Shown here piece after piece: positions 42,593 through 51,877 of a stretch of DNA of 64,000 nt (positions within the stretch are counted from its first letter, which is position 1; every line of letters begins with the position of its first letter). The stretch spans positions 1 to 64,000 of the forward strand of contig NZ_RDQF01000037.1 of the NCBI RefSeq assembly GCF_004114425.1, in the 5' to 3' direction. The translations under genes were made by a program, and so were the position numbers. Source of the stretch: Bradyrhizobium vignae (GTDB lineage: Bacteria > Pseudomonadota > Alphaproteobacteria > Rhizobiales > Xanthobacteraceae). The notes beneath the pieces were generated by a model. It was not told where the DNA came from. It made no database searches and saw only the letters and a program-made list of their open reading frames with translations.

Positions 42593-43627
42593 ATGGGTTA
42601 CAAAGTCGCAGTCGTCGGCGCGACCGGCAATGTCGGTCGGGAAATGCTCAACATCCTCGACGAGCGCAAATTCCCCGCGGACGAGGTCGTGGCCCTGGCG
42701 TCGCGCCGCAGCGTCGGCGTCGAGGTCTCCTATGGCGACCGCACCCTCAAGGTCAAAGCGCTCGAGCATTACGACTTCTCCGACGTCGACATCTGCCTGA
42801 TGTCGGCGGGCGGCACGGTGTCGAAGGAATGGTCGCCGCAGATCGGCGCCGCCGGCGCCGTCGTGATCGACAATTCCTCGGCCTGGCGCATGGACCCGGA
42901 CGTGCCGCTGATCGTGCCGGAAGTGAACGCAGGCGCGACCGAAGGCTTCAAGAAGAAGAACATCATCGCCAACCCGAACTGCTCGACCGCGCAGCTCGTG
43001 GTCGCGCTGAAGCCGCTGCACGACAAGGCGACGATCAAGCGCGTCGTGGTCTCGACCTATCAATCGGTGTCGGGCGCCGGCAAGGACGCGATGGACGAAC
43101 TGTTCTCGCAGACCAAGGCCGTCTACACCAATGACGAGCTGGTCGCGAAGAAATTCCCCAAGCGCATCGCCTTCAACGTCATCCCCCACATCGACGTCTT
43201 CATGGAAGACGGCTACACCAAGGAAGAGTGGAAGATGATGGCGGAGACCAAGAAGATCCTTGATCCCAAGATCAAGCTCTCGGCGACCTGCGTGCGCGTG
43301 CCTGTCTTCGTCGGCCACTCCGAGGCCGTCAACATCGAGTTCGAGAATCCGATCAGCCCGGACGAAGCCCGCGAGATCCTGCGCAAGGCGCCCGGCTGCC
43401 TCGTCATCGACAAGCAGGAGCCCGGCGGCTACGCGACCCCATACGAAGCCGCCGGCGAGGACGCCACCTATATCAGCCGCATCCGCGAGGATGCGACGGT
43501 GGAGAACGGTCTCGCGTTCTGGTGCGTGTCCGACAATCTGCGCAAGGGCGCCGCGCTCAATGCGATCCAGATCGCGGAAGTCCTGATCAACCGCAAGCTG
43601 ATCAGCGCGAAGAAGAAGGCGGCGTAA
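42593..43627 (+). CDS. asd: aspartate-semialdehyde dehydrogenase
   Basis: 344-residue enzyme that reduces aspartyl phosphate to aspartate semialdehyde, the branch point of lysine/DAP, threonine and methionine synthesis. The NADP fold VVGATGNVGREML is at residues 7-19, and the catalytic cysteine is C130 (ANPNCSTAQL). The SATCVRVPVFVGHSE stretch is typical. The ATG at 42593 has GGAGAG upstream. dapF, a later enzyme of the DAP branch, is at 59 kb. Confidence 0.97.
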   Translation: MGYKVAVVGATGNVGREMLNILDERKFPADEVVALASRRSVGVEVSYGDRTLKVKALEHYDFSDVDICLMSAGGTVSKEWSPQIGAAGAVVIDNSSAWRMDPDVPLIVPEVNAGATEGFKKKNIIANPNCSTAQLVVALKPLHDKATIKRVVVSTYQSVSGAGKDAMDELFSQTKAVYTNDELVAKKFPKRIAFNVIPHIDVFMEDGYTKEEWKMMAETKKILDPKIKLSATCVRVPVFVGHSEAVNIEFENPISPDEAREILRKAPGCLVIDKQEPGGYATPYEAAGEDATYISRIREDATVENGLAFWCVSDNLRKGAALNAIQIAEVLINRKLISAKKKAA

Positions 43628-43642
43628 GGGAGACGTGGTTAC

Positions 43643-43737
43643 GGGGACCCGGAGTTACGCCTTCGCGCCTCGATTGGTCCCGGGAGTATTGGTCCCCGGA
43701 TTTGCGCTCCGCTTCGCTGCGCTTGTCCGGGACGACG
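43643..43737. repeat. imperfect palindromic repeat, unassigned family
   Basis: GGGGACCCGGAG on the left, GGTCCCGGGAGTATTGGTCC in the middle and CGCTTGTCCGGGACGACG on the right. It resembles families G and B in part but matches no other element here well. It lies between convergent asd and carbonic anhydrase genes. Confidence 0.55.
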
Positions 43738-43769
43738 ATCTCGTTTGATGCGGCAGTATACGAAGCCGC

Positions 43770-44414
43770 TCAAGCCTCGCCGCGCGCGCTCTTGAATTCC
43801 TTGCTTGCCTTGTCCAGCACGAACAAAGTCCCCTCCGCGACGCCGAAATAGGCGCCGTGGGTCTGCATCTGGCCGCTCTCGACGGCCTTGCGCACGAACG
43901 GGAAGGTCATCAGGTTCTCCAGGCTGCGGAACACCGCGGCCTTCTCGATGCGCTCGACGAACTGCGCCATGGTCTCGTGCTCGCGCTGCTCGACCACTTC
44001 GCCGGGCTTGATGAACATCTGCATCCATTTGCCGATGAAGTCACCGGGCGTCAGCGGCTCGATCTTGTCGACGAAGGCGCGGATGCCGCCGCATTGCGCG
44101 TGGCCGAGCACCACGATGTGCTTCACCTTCAGCACCGTCACCGCATATTCCAGCGCCGCCGAGACACCATGCGCGCTCTCGTCGGGCTGATAGGTCGGCA
44201 CCAGATTGGCGATGTTGCGGACGACGAACAATTCGCCGGGGCCGACGTCGAAGATCACCTCGGGCGAGACGCGGCTGTCGCAGCAGCCGATCACCATCAC
44301 TTCCGGCGACTGTCCTTTCACCGACAGCTCGCGGTAGCGGCTCTGCTCGGCAGGCAGCCGCTGGGTGGCGAAGGCCTTGTAGCCTTCCAGCAAATGCTTC
44401 GGGAATGTCGTCAT
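43770..44414 (-). CDS. beta-class carbonic anhydrase
   Basis: 214-residue enzyme interconverting CO2 and bicarbonate. Zinc ligands are C44 (CCDSR, with the Asp-Arg dyad D46-R48), H105 and C108 (GHAQCGG). The N-terminus (FPKHLLEGYKAF) and length fit the plant-type beta clade common in rhizobia. It is divergent from the CitE-like lyase with 110 bases between the starts. Confidence 0.96.
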   Translation of the reverse strand: MTTFPKHLLEGYKAFATQRLPAEQSRYRELSVKGQSPEVMVIGCCDSRVSPEVIFDVGPGELFVVRNIANLVPTYQPDESAHGVSAALEYAVTVLKVKHIVVLGHAQCGGIRAFVDKIEPLTPGDFIGKWMQMFIKPGEVVEQREHETMAQFVERIEKAAVFRSLENLMTFPFVRKAVESGQMQTHGAYFGVAEGTLFVLDKASKEFKSARGEA

Positions 44415-44524
44415 GGCCTATGCCTAACCATAGAGCCCGGGACCGAACAAGCCTTTCGAATAGGCATGCCAAGTGCTACGGCTCAGGTCAGAAGACAGAC
44501 GAGGAAACCGGAAGGAACGATCGC

Positions 44525-45406
44525 ATGACCCGCCCGCGCCGCAGCCATTTGTTCATGCCCGGATCCAACCCCCGCGCGCTGGAAAAGGCACGGAATCTGG
44601 CCGCCGACGGCCTGATCCTCGATCTGGAAGACTCGGTCGCCCCCGAAGCCAAGGCGTTGGCCCGCGACGGGATCGCCGCTGCGATTGCGGCCAAGGGGTT
44701 CGGCAAGCGCGAGATCCAGATCCGGACCAACGGTCTGGACACGGCCTGGTGGGCCGATGACGTCGCGATGGCCGCCAAGGCATCGCCCGACGGCATCCTG
44801 GTTCCAAAAGTTTCAAGCATCGAAGATCTCAATGCGATCGGCCGTAAGCTGGCCGAGCTTGGCGCCGCGCCGACCGTGAAAGTCTGGGCCATGATCGAGA
44901 CCGCGCGCGCGGTGCTCCATGCCGAGGAGCTGTCCGCCGCCGGCCGCGATCCATCGACCCGCCTCTCCGGTTTCGTGTTCGGACCGAACGACATCTCGCG
45001 CGAGACGCGGATCCGGATGCTGCCGGGCCGCGCCGCGATGATCCCGATGATCACCCACTGCATTCTGGCGGCGCGCGCCCATGGCCTCGAAATCCTCGAC
45101 GGCCCCTACAGCGACATCGCCAATTCCGACGGTTTCGCCACCGAATGCGCGCAAGGCCGCGACCTCGGCTTCGACGGCAAGACGCTGATCCATCCCTCAC
45201 AGATCGACGCCTGCAACGCGATCTTCACCCCGCCTGAAGAAGAAGTCGCGCGCGCCCGAAAGATCATCGCGGCGTTCGAATTGCCGGAGAATGCTTCGCG
45301 CGGCGCGATCCGGCTCGACGGCGCCATGGTGGAGCGCCTGCACGCCGACATGGCCCGCCGCACGATCGAGATCGCGGATGCGATCGCGGCGATGGGGAAG
45401 TCCTGA
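44525..45406 (+). CDS. CitE-like CoA ester lyase (HpcH/HpaI aldolase family)
   Basis: 293-residue protein of the citrate lyase beta-subunit-like group (malyl-/citramalyl-CoA lyases or thioesterases). RPRRSHLFMPGSNPRALEKA opens it, LILDLEDSVAPEAK carries metal-binding acidic residues, and FGPNDISRETR, GKTLIHPSQIDACN are the other family marks. No citrate lyase alpha or gamma gene is nearby, so a role in C4/C5 acyl-CoA turnover is more likely than citrate cleavage. The ATG at 44525 follows GGAAGGAACGATCGC. Confidence 0.87.
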   Translation: MTRPRRSHLFMPGSNPRALEKARNLAADGLILDLEDSVAPEAKALARDGIAAAIAAKGFGKREIQIRTNGLDTAWWADDVAMAAKASPDGILVPKVSSIEDLNAIGRKLAELGAAPTVKVWAMIETARAVLHAEELSAAGRDPSTRLSGFVFGPNDISRETRIRMLPGRAAMIPMITHCILAARAHGLEILDGPYSDIANSDGFATECAQGRDLGFDGKTLIHPSQIDACNAIFTPPEEEVARARKIIAAFELPENASRGAIRLDGAMVERLHADMARRTIEIADAIAAMGKS

Positions 45407-45538
45407 GCACGCACGATCTCGGCGCGGCACGAGATCGGCACGGCCGAGCGACTCCAGCGTCGCGGCATTCGCGCAATAACCGTCAGGATGAGGACGGAGT
45501 GTGCGGCAACGGTTTCTACAGGCACCTATGCCCGTTAG

Positions 45539-45587
45539 CCTCATCCTGAGGAGACCGCTGGAAGCGGTCGTCTCGAAGGACGAGGCG
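45539..45587. repeat. partial repeat, family F
   Basis: CCTCATCCTGAGGAG ... CCGCTGGAAGCGGTCGTCTCGAAGGA. It is the left half of the longer family F elements at 51696 and 62684. Confidence 0.7.
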
Positions 45588-45642
45588 TTTGCTCGGAAGG
45601 CTCCATAAGCCTGCGAGCTGCAGCGCATCTCTTGCGCGACAG

Positions 45643-46428
45643 TTAGCTAAACCGCTCCGCCGCCCACGCATACAGGCTGCCGGGAATCGGCTTCTCGCCG
45701 CCGCGGCCCTTGGGGGAGATGTGCAGGCCGATGATCTCGGGATTGGTGACGAGGCCGAGATAGCTCGAGGGGTCGAAGAACAATTTTGGCTCGGCATGCA
45801 CGGCGTAGAACGACTGTTTTGGCAACGCGTTCTGCAATTCACCGGTGCGGCGCGCGAGCGCGGTGAGCGCCGCAGGCCCGTAGATCGCGACGCGAATGTC
45901 CGAGAGCCGGTTCGAGCCGCCGCGCAGGCGGCGCATCATGAAGGTGATGCGGTGGCGCACCGAGAGCCAGTTCGGCGTCAGCTCCTCCTGCTCCATCAGC
46001 TCTTCGAAGGCGGCGACGATGCCGTGCTCGGGCGGAAGATAGAGCACGGAATTGCCGAGCTGGCGCGGCCGCTCCCAGGCGAAATAGGGTTTTGCCGGAT
46101 CGATCTCGACGGGCTTCAAGAGCAGCACGTCGGCGTCGAGCCAGAGGCCGAGGCCCTTCGCCATCAGCTTCATGCGGAAGAAGTCGCTGAACTGCAGCGT
46201 GGTCCAGTCGCGCCAGCTTCCATCAGGCTGCGGCGGCCGCAACCGCTCGGAGAATGCGTGCGGCAGGATCGCCTCGGCCTCGGCGTTGGCAACGCCGGCG
46301 GGCAGGCCGGGAATGGTGTCGAAGCTGTAGACCGTGACCTTGTGGCCGGCAGCGAGCTGCGAGCGCAGACATGTCTGGCGCAGCGCATCCATCGGGCCAT
46401 GCCAGAAGGTGACGATCTCGGGGAGCAT
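45643..46428 (-). CDS. glycosyltransferase, GT32/capsular-type
   Basis: 261-residue protein that resembles sugar transferases of the GT32/alpha-1,4-GlcNAc type. It opens with PEIVTFWHGP, has the DXD motif in GLWLDADVLLLKP (about residues 91-103) and a W/Y-rich C-terminus. It probably acts on surface polysaccharide, but no such cluster surrounds it. I start at the ATG at 46428; a longer frame would run into the leuD terminator. It lies downstream of leuD on the same strand, with the terminator between. Confidence 0.75.
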   Translation of the reverse strand: MLPEIVTFWHGPMDALRQTCLRSQLAAGHKVTVYSFDTIPGLPAGVANAEAEAILPHAFSERLRPPQPDGSWRDWTTLQFSDFFRMKLMAKGLGLWLDADVLLLKPVEIDPAKPYFAWERPRQLGNSVLYLPPEHGIVAAFEELMEQEELTPNWLSVRHRITFMMRRLRGGSNRLSDIRVAIYGPAALTALARRTGELQNALPKQSFYAVHAEPKLFFDPSSYLGLVTNPEIIGLHISPKGRGGEKPIPGSLYAWAAERFS

Positions 46429-46452
46429 GCGCGAGCCATACGGATAAGCAGG

Positions 46453-46490
46453 GCAAAGAAAAAGCCCCGGCGCCGACAGCACCGGGGCTC
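46453..46490 (-). terminator. rho-independent terminator of leuD
   Basis: AGCCCCGG-N11-CCGGGGCT on the minus strand runs directly into TTTTTCTTT. It lies 17 bases past the leuD stop codon. Confidence 0.85.
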
Positions 46491-46506
46491 GAACGAAAAT
46501 CCGAGA

Positions 46507-47112
46507 TCAGGCCCAGGCGCGCTCGCGCTTGAGTTTCTCTTCATAGGAATCGATCGAGGCCTTCTTCTCCATGGTGAGGCCGATGTCGTCGAGACCGTTG
46601 ATGAGACAGTGCTTGCGGAACGGATCGATCTCGAACTTGACCTTGCCGCCGTCGGGGCCGCGGATCTCCTGGTTCGGCAGGTCGATCGTCAGCGTCGCGT
46701 TGGCGCCGCGCTCGGCGTCGTCGAACAGCTTGTCGAGATCTTCCTGCGAGACGCGGATCGGCAGAATGCCGTTCTTGAAGCAGTTGTTGTAGAAGATGTC
46801 GCCGAACGAGGTCGAGATCACGCAGCGGATGCCGAAGTCGAGCAGCGCCCAGGGCGCGTGCTCGCGGCTCGAGCCGCAGCCGAAATTGTCGCCGGCGACC
46901 AGCACCTTCGCGTTGCGATAGGCGGGCTGGTTGAGAACGAAATCCGGGTTCTCGCTGCCGTCGTCCTTGTAGCGCTGCTCGGAGAAGAGCCCCTTGCCAA
47001 GGCCGGTGCGCTTGATGGTCTTGAGGTACTGCTTCGGAATGATCATGTCGGTATCGACATTGACGATCTTCAGCGGCGCCGCGACGCCTTCCAGCGTGGT
47101 GAACTTGTCCAT
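46507..47112 (-). CDS. leuD: 3-isopropylmalate dehydratase small subunit
   Basis: 201-residue partner of LeuC, isomerising 2- to 3-isopropylmalate. DTDMIIPKQYLK, NFGCGSSREHAPWAL and GIRCVISTSFGDIFYNNCFKNG are family signatures, with FGCGSSRE forming the active-site loop. I start at the ATG at 47112 (MDKFTTLEGVAAPL). leuC is 2.9 kb upstream on the same strand, separated by several small genes, and a terminator follows leuD. Confidence 0.96.
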   Translation of the reverse strand: MDKFTTLEGVAAPLKIVNVDTDMIIPKQYLKTIKRTGLGKGLFSEQRYKDDGSENPDFVLNQPAYRNAKVLVAGDNFGCGSSREHAPWALLDFGIRCVISTSFGDIFYNNCFKNGILPIRVSQEDLDKLFDDAERGANATLTIDLPNQEIRGPDGGKVKFEIDPFRKHCLINGLDDIGLTMEKKASIDSYEEKLKRERAWA

Positions 47113-47240
47113 GGTTGCGCTTTCCCGCACGTGGTTCAGGGAGCCGGTATTTATCGCGATCGGGGGCCGAATCCTAGGCCGAATTGGGCAGGTCTGCCTT
47201 ACCTCTCCTGCTTGCGGGGTATGAGGCTGGACTGGTGCGG

Positions 47241-47297
47241 CGTCGGGATTTCACCTCTCCCTTGGGATTTCACCTCTCCCCGCCGGGGAGAGGTGAA
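47241..47297. repeat. hairpin repeat with ACCTCTCC units
   Basis: GATTTCACCTCTCCC occurs twice in tandem; the second copy pairs with GGGGAGAGGTG to make an 11-base stem with a GCC loop (47271-47295). It lies just past the metallopeptidase stop. There is no T tract, so it is called as a repeat, although it may protect the 3' end of the mRNA. Confidence 0.75.
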
Positions 47298-47308
47298 GAA
47301 GCTCCGCT

Positions 47309-47707
47309 CTACTCCGCCTTGGCCTCAATCGCGGCCATATCGTCGTCCGAAAGGCCGAAATGGTGGCCGATCTCATGGATCAGGACGTGGCGGACGATAT
47401 GGCCGAGGCTTTCGTCGTGCTCGGCCCAATAATCCAGGATCGGCCGGCGGTAGAGCCACACCATGTTGGGCAGCCGCGCCACGTCGCCAAAGCTCTGATG
47501 CGGCAGGCCGACGCCCTGGAACAGGCCGAGCAGGTCGAACTCGCTCTCGCAGTCCATTTCGTCCAGGACCTCCTCGGTCGGGAAGTCGTCGACGCGGACA
47601 ATCACGCCCTCGCAGAGCTTGCGAAATTCCACCGGCAGGCGCTCGAACACATCGTGAGCCATCGCTTCCATCTCGGCCAGCGACGGCGCTTTCAATTCCG
47701 TCCACAT
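47309..47707 (-). CDS. zincin-like metallopeptidase family protein
   Basis: 132-residue protein with the zinc-binding HEIGHHFGLSDDD: H111, E112 and H115, with D121 as a possible third ligand. This matches the small "metallopeptidase family" (zincin_1-like) group of unknown substrate. The core FPTEEVLDEM and LFQGVGLPH are usual. I start at the ATG at 47707; a longer frame would begin at 47743. It is a single gene upstream of leuD on the same strand. Confidence 0.85.
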   Translation of the reverse strand: MWTELKAPSLAEMEAMAHDVFERLPVEFRKLCEGVIVRVDDFPTEEVLDEMDCESEFDLLGLFQGVGLPHQSFGDVARLPNMVWLYRRPILDYWAEHDESLGHIVRHVLIHEIGHHFGLSDDDMAAIEAKAE

Positions 47708-47822
47708 GGACCCCTTCTTACCGCGGGTTCCGCGGCGATGCATCTGGCTTTATAAGCGTTGACGGGCGCGACCAAAACGGGGAGCGTGGGCCTTGAATGG
47801 GACGTTTCAGGTGGGCGGAAAA

Positions 47823-48137
47823 ATGCGAGCGAAAACAGCGCTGACTCTACTGTGCATGGGGTTGTTTTCGCAGTTTTGCGTTGGCGCGGAAGCGCAGACC
47901 GCCGACCCCGAGATTCGCTTCGCCCAGGCGGTTCCGCCTGACGACATACCCCCGCTGCGCAAGCGGCCCCCGGCGCGCTTGCGCGTCACGCCCTATTACA
48001 GCCCGGATGGCGTCTATCCGCGCTACAATCCCGGCCCCGACGCGGTCCGCGTCTGCAACGCGACCTATGTGCAGGAGTACCGGCCGAGCGGCACGGTGAT
48101 CGTGCCGCGCGTGAGCTGCTACTGGCGCCGGGGCTGA
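47823..48137 (+). CDS. small exported protein of unknown function
   Basis: 104 residues: a signal peptide (KTALTLLCMGLFSQFCVGAEAQT, residues about 4-26), then RFAQAVPPDDIPPLRKRPPARLRVTP and a Tyr/Pro/Arg-rich region ending in a Cys-containing segment (VCNATYVQEY, VSCYWRR). No known family, but similar small proteins are common in Bradyrhizobium. Starting at 47823 fits the signal peptide; an in-frame TTG is 30 bases upstream. Confidence 0.72.
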   Translation: MRAKTALTLLCMGLFSQFCVGAEAQTADPEIRFAQAVPPDDIPPLRKRPPARLRVTPYYSPDGVYPRYNPGPDAVRVCNATYVQEYRPSGTVIVPRVSCYWRRG

Positions 48138-48189
48138 CCAGTTCAATGCCCGCGCCAGCCAACAGCGCCGTGGCCTCGTGAGGGTCGTG

Positions 48190-48456
48190 ATGGCGCGATG
48201 GATTGGATTGGCTATTGCCGTGGCGCTCGCTGCCGGCGTGCCTCGCGCTTCCGCGGCGCAAAGGGCGACGATACCGGAGGCGTCGGCGGGGATCGCGGTT
48301 TTCGATGTCCGGCGACACGCGCGAGCCCGTGACATTGCGCGGCCTGCTGCGCGCCACGATCCACGCTACTACGCGCGGCCCGTCTACTATCGTCCTTATC
48401 CTTACCGCGTGCCGGTACCTTTCGTGTTCGGCTACGGGCCGTTCTGGACGCGCTAA
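48190..48456 (+). CDS. small exported tyrosine/proline-rich protein
   Basis: 88 residues with a signal peptide (MARWIGLAIAVALAAGVPRASAA) and a C-terminus of YYARPVYYRPYPYRVPVPF type. Function unknown. GAGGG precedes the ATG at 48190; a GTG four codons upstream is an alternative. The TAA stop codon and the last Arg codon overlap the left end of a family A repeat. Confidence 0.65.
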   Translation: MARWIGLAIAVALAAGVPRASAAQRATIPEASAGIAVFDVRRHARARDIARPAARHDPRYYARPVYYRPYPYRVPVPFVFGYGPFWTR

Positions 48457-48557
48457 AGCATGATCCGGAAAAGTGAGAAGCGGTTTTCCGGAAAGATCAT
48501 GCGTAAACAACAAGCTGAAGCGCGATGACGATTCATCCAAATCTCATCGCGCTTTAG
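48452..48557 (+). repeat. 106-base double-hairpin repeat, family A, copy 2
   Basis: It is the inverse of the element at 1440-1545, differing at two positions. It lies exactly between two convergent genes: its CTAAAGC end gives the TAA of the gene at 48190 and its GCTTTAG end gives the TAA of the DUF1330 gene. Confidence 0.92.
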
Positions 48558-48853
48558 CCCGCGGGGTCAAATCCCCTGACCAGCAGCACAGTCGCCTGCG
48601 CGCCGGCTTTGCGATCACGCGAGATCTCTTCGTACTCGGGCGAGTTCGAGAAGGCGAGGAATGCGGCCTCGTCGGCAAACGACATCATGACAAGCTTGTC
48701 ATGCGGCCACGCGCCCTCGAGCACGCGCGGATGTTCGTCGGCGGCGAGCAGGCGCCCGTTGTACTTTCTGAACACGTCGAAGAACCGCGCCTGATAGCGG
48801 TCATAAGCTGCGCGGTCCGTCATCTTCAATTGCGCAATGGCGTAGACAGTCAT
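48554..48853 (-). CDS. DUF1330 domain-containing protein
   Basis: 99-residue protein forming a single dimeric alpha/beta-barrel-like domain: AIAQLKMTDRAAYDRYQ, FFDVFRKYNGRLLAADE, KLVMMSFADEAAFLAF and SPEYEEISRDRKAGA are the family landmarks. The role is unknown; related proteins act on small aromatic ligands or in stress. I start at 48853 (MTVYAIAQL), because the frame upstream is not conserved-looking. Its stop codon lies in a family A repeat. Confidence 0.87.
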   Translation of the reverse strand: MTVYAIAQLKMTDRAAYDRYQARFFDVFRKYNGRLLAADEHPRVLEGAWPHDKLVMMSFADEAAFLAFSNSPEYEEISRDRKAGAQATVLLVRGFDPAG

Positions 48854-49031
48854 CTGCAAAATTCCTTCCGTCGCGGCACTGCGTCGCATCGCCGAGGCCC
48901 AGTGTCGTTCATTCATGGCGCGTTCACATCGCCGTCCGCAATTTAATCTTGGGAGCGACCGTAATTGAACAGCGATGGCACGGCCGAGACGTCGCGTCGC
49001 AGCTCTGCTGTCCAGATTCAGGGAGGGTTCC

Positions 49032-49571
49032 ATGCTGAGGATGTTGGGTCGTCGGGCTCGCCCGATGCGCGTGCTCGGGATCGCGGCCGCCGCGACGCTG
49101 ATGCTGTCGGCCGGCACCGCGCGTCGCGCTGAAGCACTCACCTTGATCAATCCGGCGACGTCACCCGCGACGAAGGCCGCGACCGACGATCTCGTCACGC
49201 AGATACGTCACGGCGGCGGCGGACATGGCGGTGGCGGTCATTTCCACGGCGGTGGTGGCTTCCGCGGCGGTGGCGGACATTTCGGCGGCTTCCGCGGTGG
49301 CGGCTTCCATGGCGGCGGCTTCCGCGCTGCGCCGGCCTTTCACGGCGGCGGCATTCGTTACGGCGGATTTCGCCACTATGGCGGCTATCATCGTTACGGG
49401 ATCTATCGTCCCCATTACGGCTATCGTCACTTCCACCGGCGCTTTTATGTCGGGGGCTACTATCCCTACTATCACTATCCGCGTCGCTGCCGGATCATCT
49501 GGACCTATTACGGCCCGCGCCGCGTCTGCCGCTGGCCCCGCTGGCACTATCCGTACCGGTATTATTGGTGA
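49032..49571 (+). CDS. exported Gly/His/Tyr-rich protein
   Basis: 179 residues. A signal peptide (RVLGIAAAATLMLSAGTARRAEA, about residues 12-34) is followed by about 50 residues (TLINPATSPATKAATDDLV...) and then a highly repetitive region: HGGGGHGGGGHFHGGGGF, then GYHRYGIYRP and RHFHRRFYVGGYYPYYHYP, then two cysteines near the end (RRCRIIW, RRVCRW). Such His/Gly/Tyr runs occur in metal-binding and envelope proteins, but nothing specific can be assigned. GGAGGG lies just upstream of the ATG at 49032. Confidence 0.78.
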   Translation: MLRMLGRRARPMRVLGIAAAATLMLSAGTARRAEALTLINPATSPATKAATDDLVTQIRHGGGGHGGGGHFHGGGGFRGGGGHFGGFRGGGFHGGGFRAAPAFHGGGIRYGGFRHYGGYHRYGIYRPHYGYRHFHRRFYVGGYYPYYHYPRRCRIIWTYYGPRRVCRWPRWHYPYRYYW

Positions 49572-49584
49572 GGTGATTTAGCAC

Positions 49585-49686
49585 CGTCATTCCGGGATGG
49601 CGCGCAAGCGCCAGACCTGGAATCTCGAGATTCTCGGGTGCGCAATAGCGCACCCTGGTTCGATGCTTCGCATCGCCCGGAATGAC
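49585..49686. repeat. palindromic repeat, family D
   Basis: CGTCATTCCGGGATGGCGCG at one end and CATCGCCCGGAATGAC at the other, with GGAATCTCGAGATTC and GGGTGCGCAATAGCGCACCC inside. It lies between convergent genes. Confidence 0.88.
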
Positions 49687-49712
49687 AGCGGATAGTGGTG
49701 GCGCTCTTTAAG

Positions 49713-49922
49713 TCAGAGCCAATCCTTCAGCTTCCAAGACGAAGCCTTCCACCGCATCAGATTCTCGAGCTTCCACTGCCGAAACATCGCCGGCGGCCAG
49801 CGGCTGAGCTTTGACGTCTCCTCCACCTCCGGCTTGGCGACGACGCGCAGCGGCGCCGCACGCCGGCGGTGCTGGCGCGTCGCTTCGCTGATCAGGTCGA
49901 CATATTCAGGCTTGTTGGCCAT
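49713..49922 (-). CDS. small basic hypothetical protein
   Basis: 69 residues, Lys/Arg/Trp-rich, with no membrane segment (ANKPEYVDLISEATRQHRRR, then KLENLMRWKASSWKLKDWL). No family known. GAGGACG is about 9 bases before the ATG. It lies 94 bases past leuC on the same strand and may be read from the same transcript. Confidence 0.55.
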   Translation of the reverse strand: MANKPEYVDLISEATRQHRRRAAPLRVVAKPEVEETSKLSRWPPAMFRQWKLENLMRWKASSWKLKDWL

Positions 49923-50016
49923 GGCTTGCGTCCTCGCGAGATCGTCGCGAGGACGCAGTGTCGTTGTGGGCGCTTAACGGCGCTTTGCCGCGATCGCTAC
50001 AATTGCAGGAACCGGC

Positions 50017-51423
<1,407 letters not shown>

Positions 51424-51695
51424 GAGCTTGAGCTCCGGGAATGTTGGTAAGCGGATAGCGCGCCTGGCGCGCGGGCAGCAAAATCGTCAGCGCAGCTTTT
51501 AGGCTGCGCGCGTAAGCTCTGACGTTGCCGAGGTCGCGAAGCGTCCGAAGAACCGGCCAGGCAGCCGCGAGCGATCGTCGATGACGATGCGCTGGACGGG
51601 GGCGAAGCTGGTCAGATCTGGAAACATTCCAAGAATATATAGCAGGCCGAACTGGAATCGCGAGTGGTTTCAAATGACCGCCACGCACACCATGC

Positions 51696-51790
51696 ATGAG
51701 GAGCGCGCTCTTGGCGCGCGTCTCGAAGGATGAAGGCCCGGCCGGTGGCCTCGCCCTTCGAGACGCGCGTTCCGCGCTCCTCAGGGTGAG
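51696..51790. repeat. palindromic repeat, family F
   Basis: ATGAGGAGCGCGCTCTTGGC with GCGCGTCTCGAAGGATGAAG on one side, and CCTTCGAGACGCGCGTTCCG with CGCTCCTCAGGGTGAG on the other. Full inverted arms surround GGCCGGTGGCC. Confidence 0.88.
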
Positions 51791-51820
51791 GGACGGGCAC
51801 CTTGCGCGCGCACTGACGCA

Positions 51821-51852
51821 ACAAAAAAGCGCGGAGCCGAGCCCCGCGCTTT
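51821..51852 (-). terminator. rho-independent terminator of rplS
   Basis: On the minus strand AAAGCGCGG-N9-CCGCGCTTT is followed by TTTGTTG. It lies about 25 bases past the rplS stop and closes the ffh-rpsP-rimM-trmD-rplS block. Confidence 0.85.
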
Positions 51853-51877
51853 CGAAAAACTTGCCAGGTGGCGAGGT

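Larger units (their letters stand above)
51424..51877. other. intergenic region between rplS and leuC
   Basis: This 454-base stretch holds, from right to left, the leuC upstream region, a family F repeat (51696-51790) and the rplS terminator (51821-51852). No gene is supported; frames here are short and overlap the repeat. No leader peptide with leucine codons or known riboswitch is seen upstream of leuC. Confidence 0.5.

Noticed and set aside
45589..47796. 735-residue plus-strand frame covering the glycosyltransferase and leuD
   Set aside because: It overlaps two well-supported minus-strand genes and has no coherent domain.
49161..49581. Open frames overlapping the Gly/His/Tyr-rich gene on both strands
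   Set aside because: They consist of low-complexity Ala/Val/Thr runs; only the plus-strand frame from 49032 has a Shine-Dalgarno and a signal peptide.
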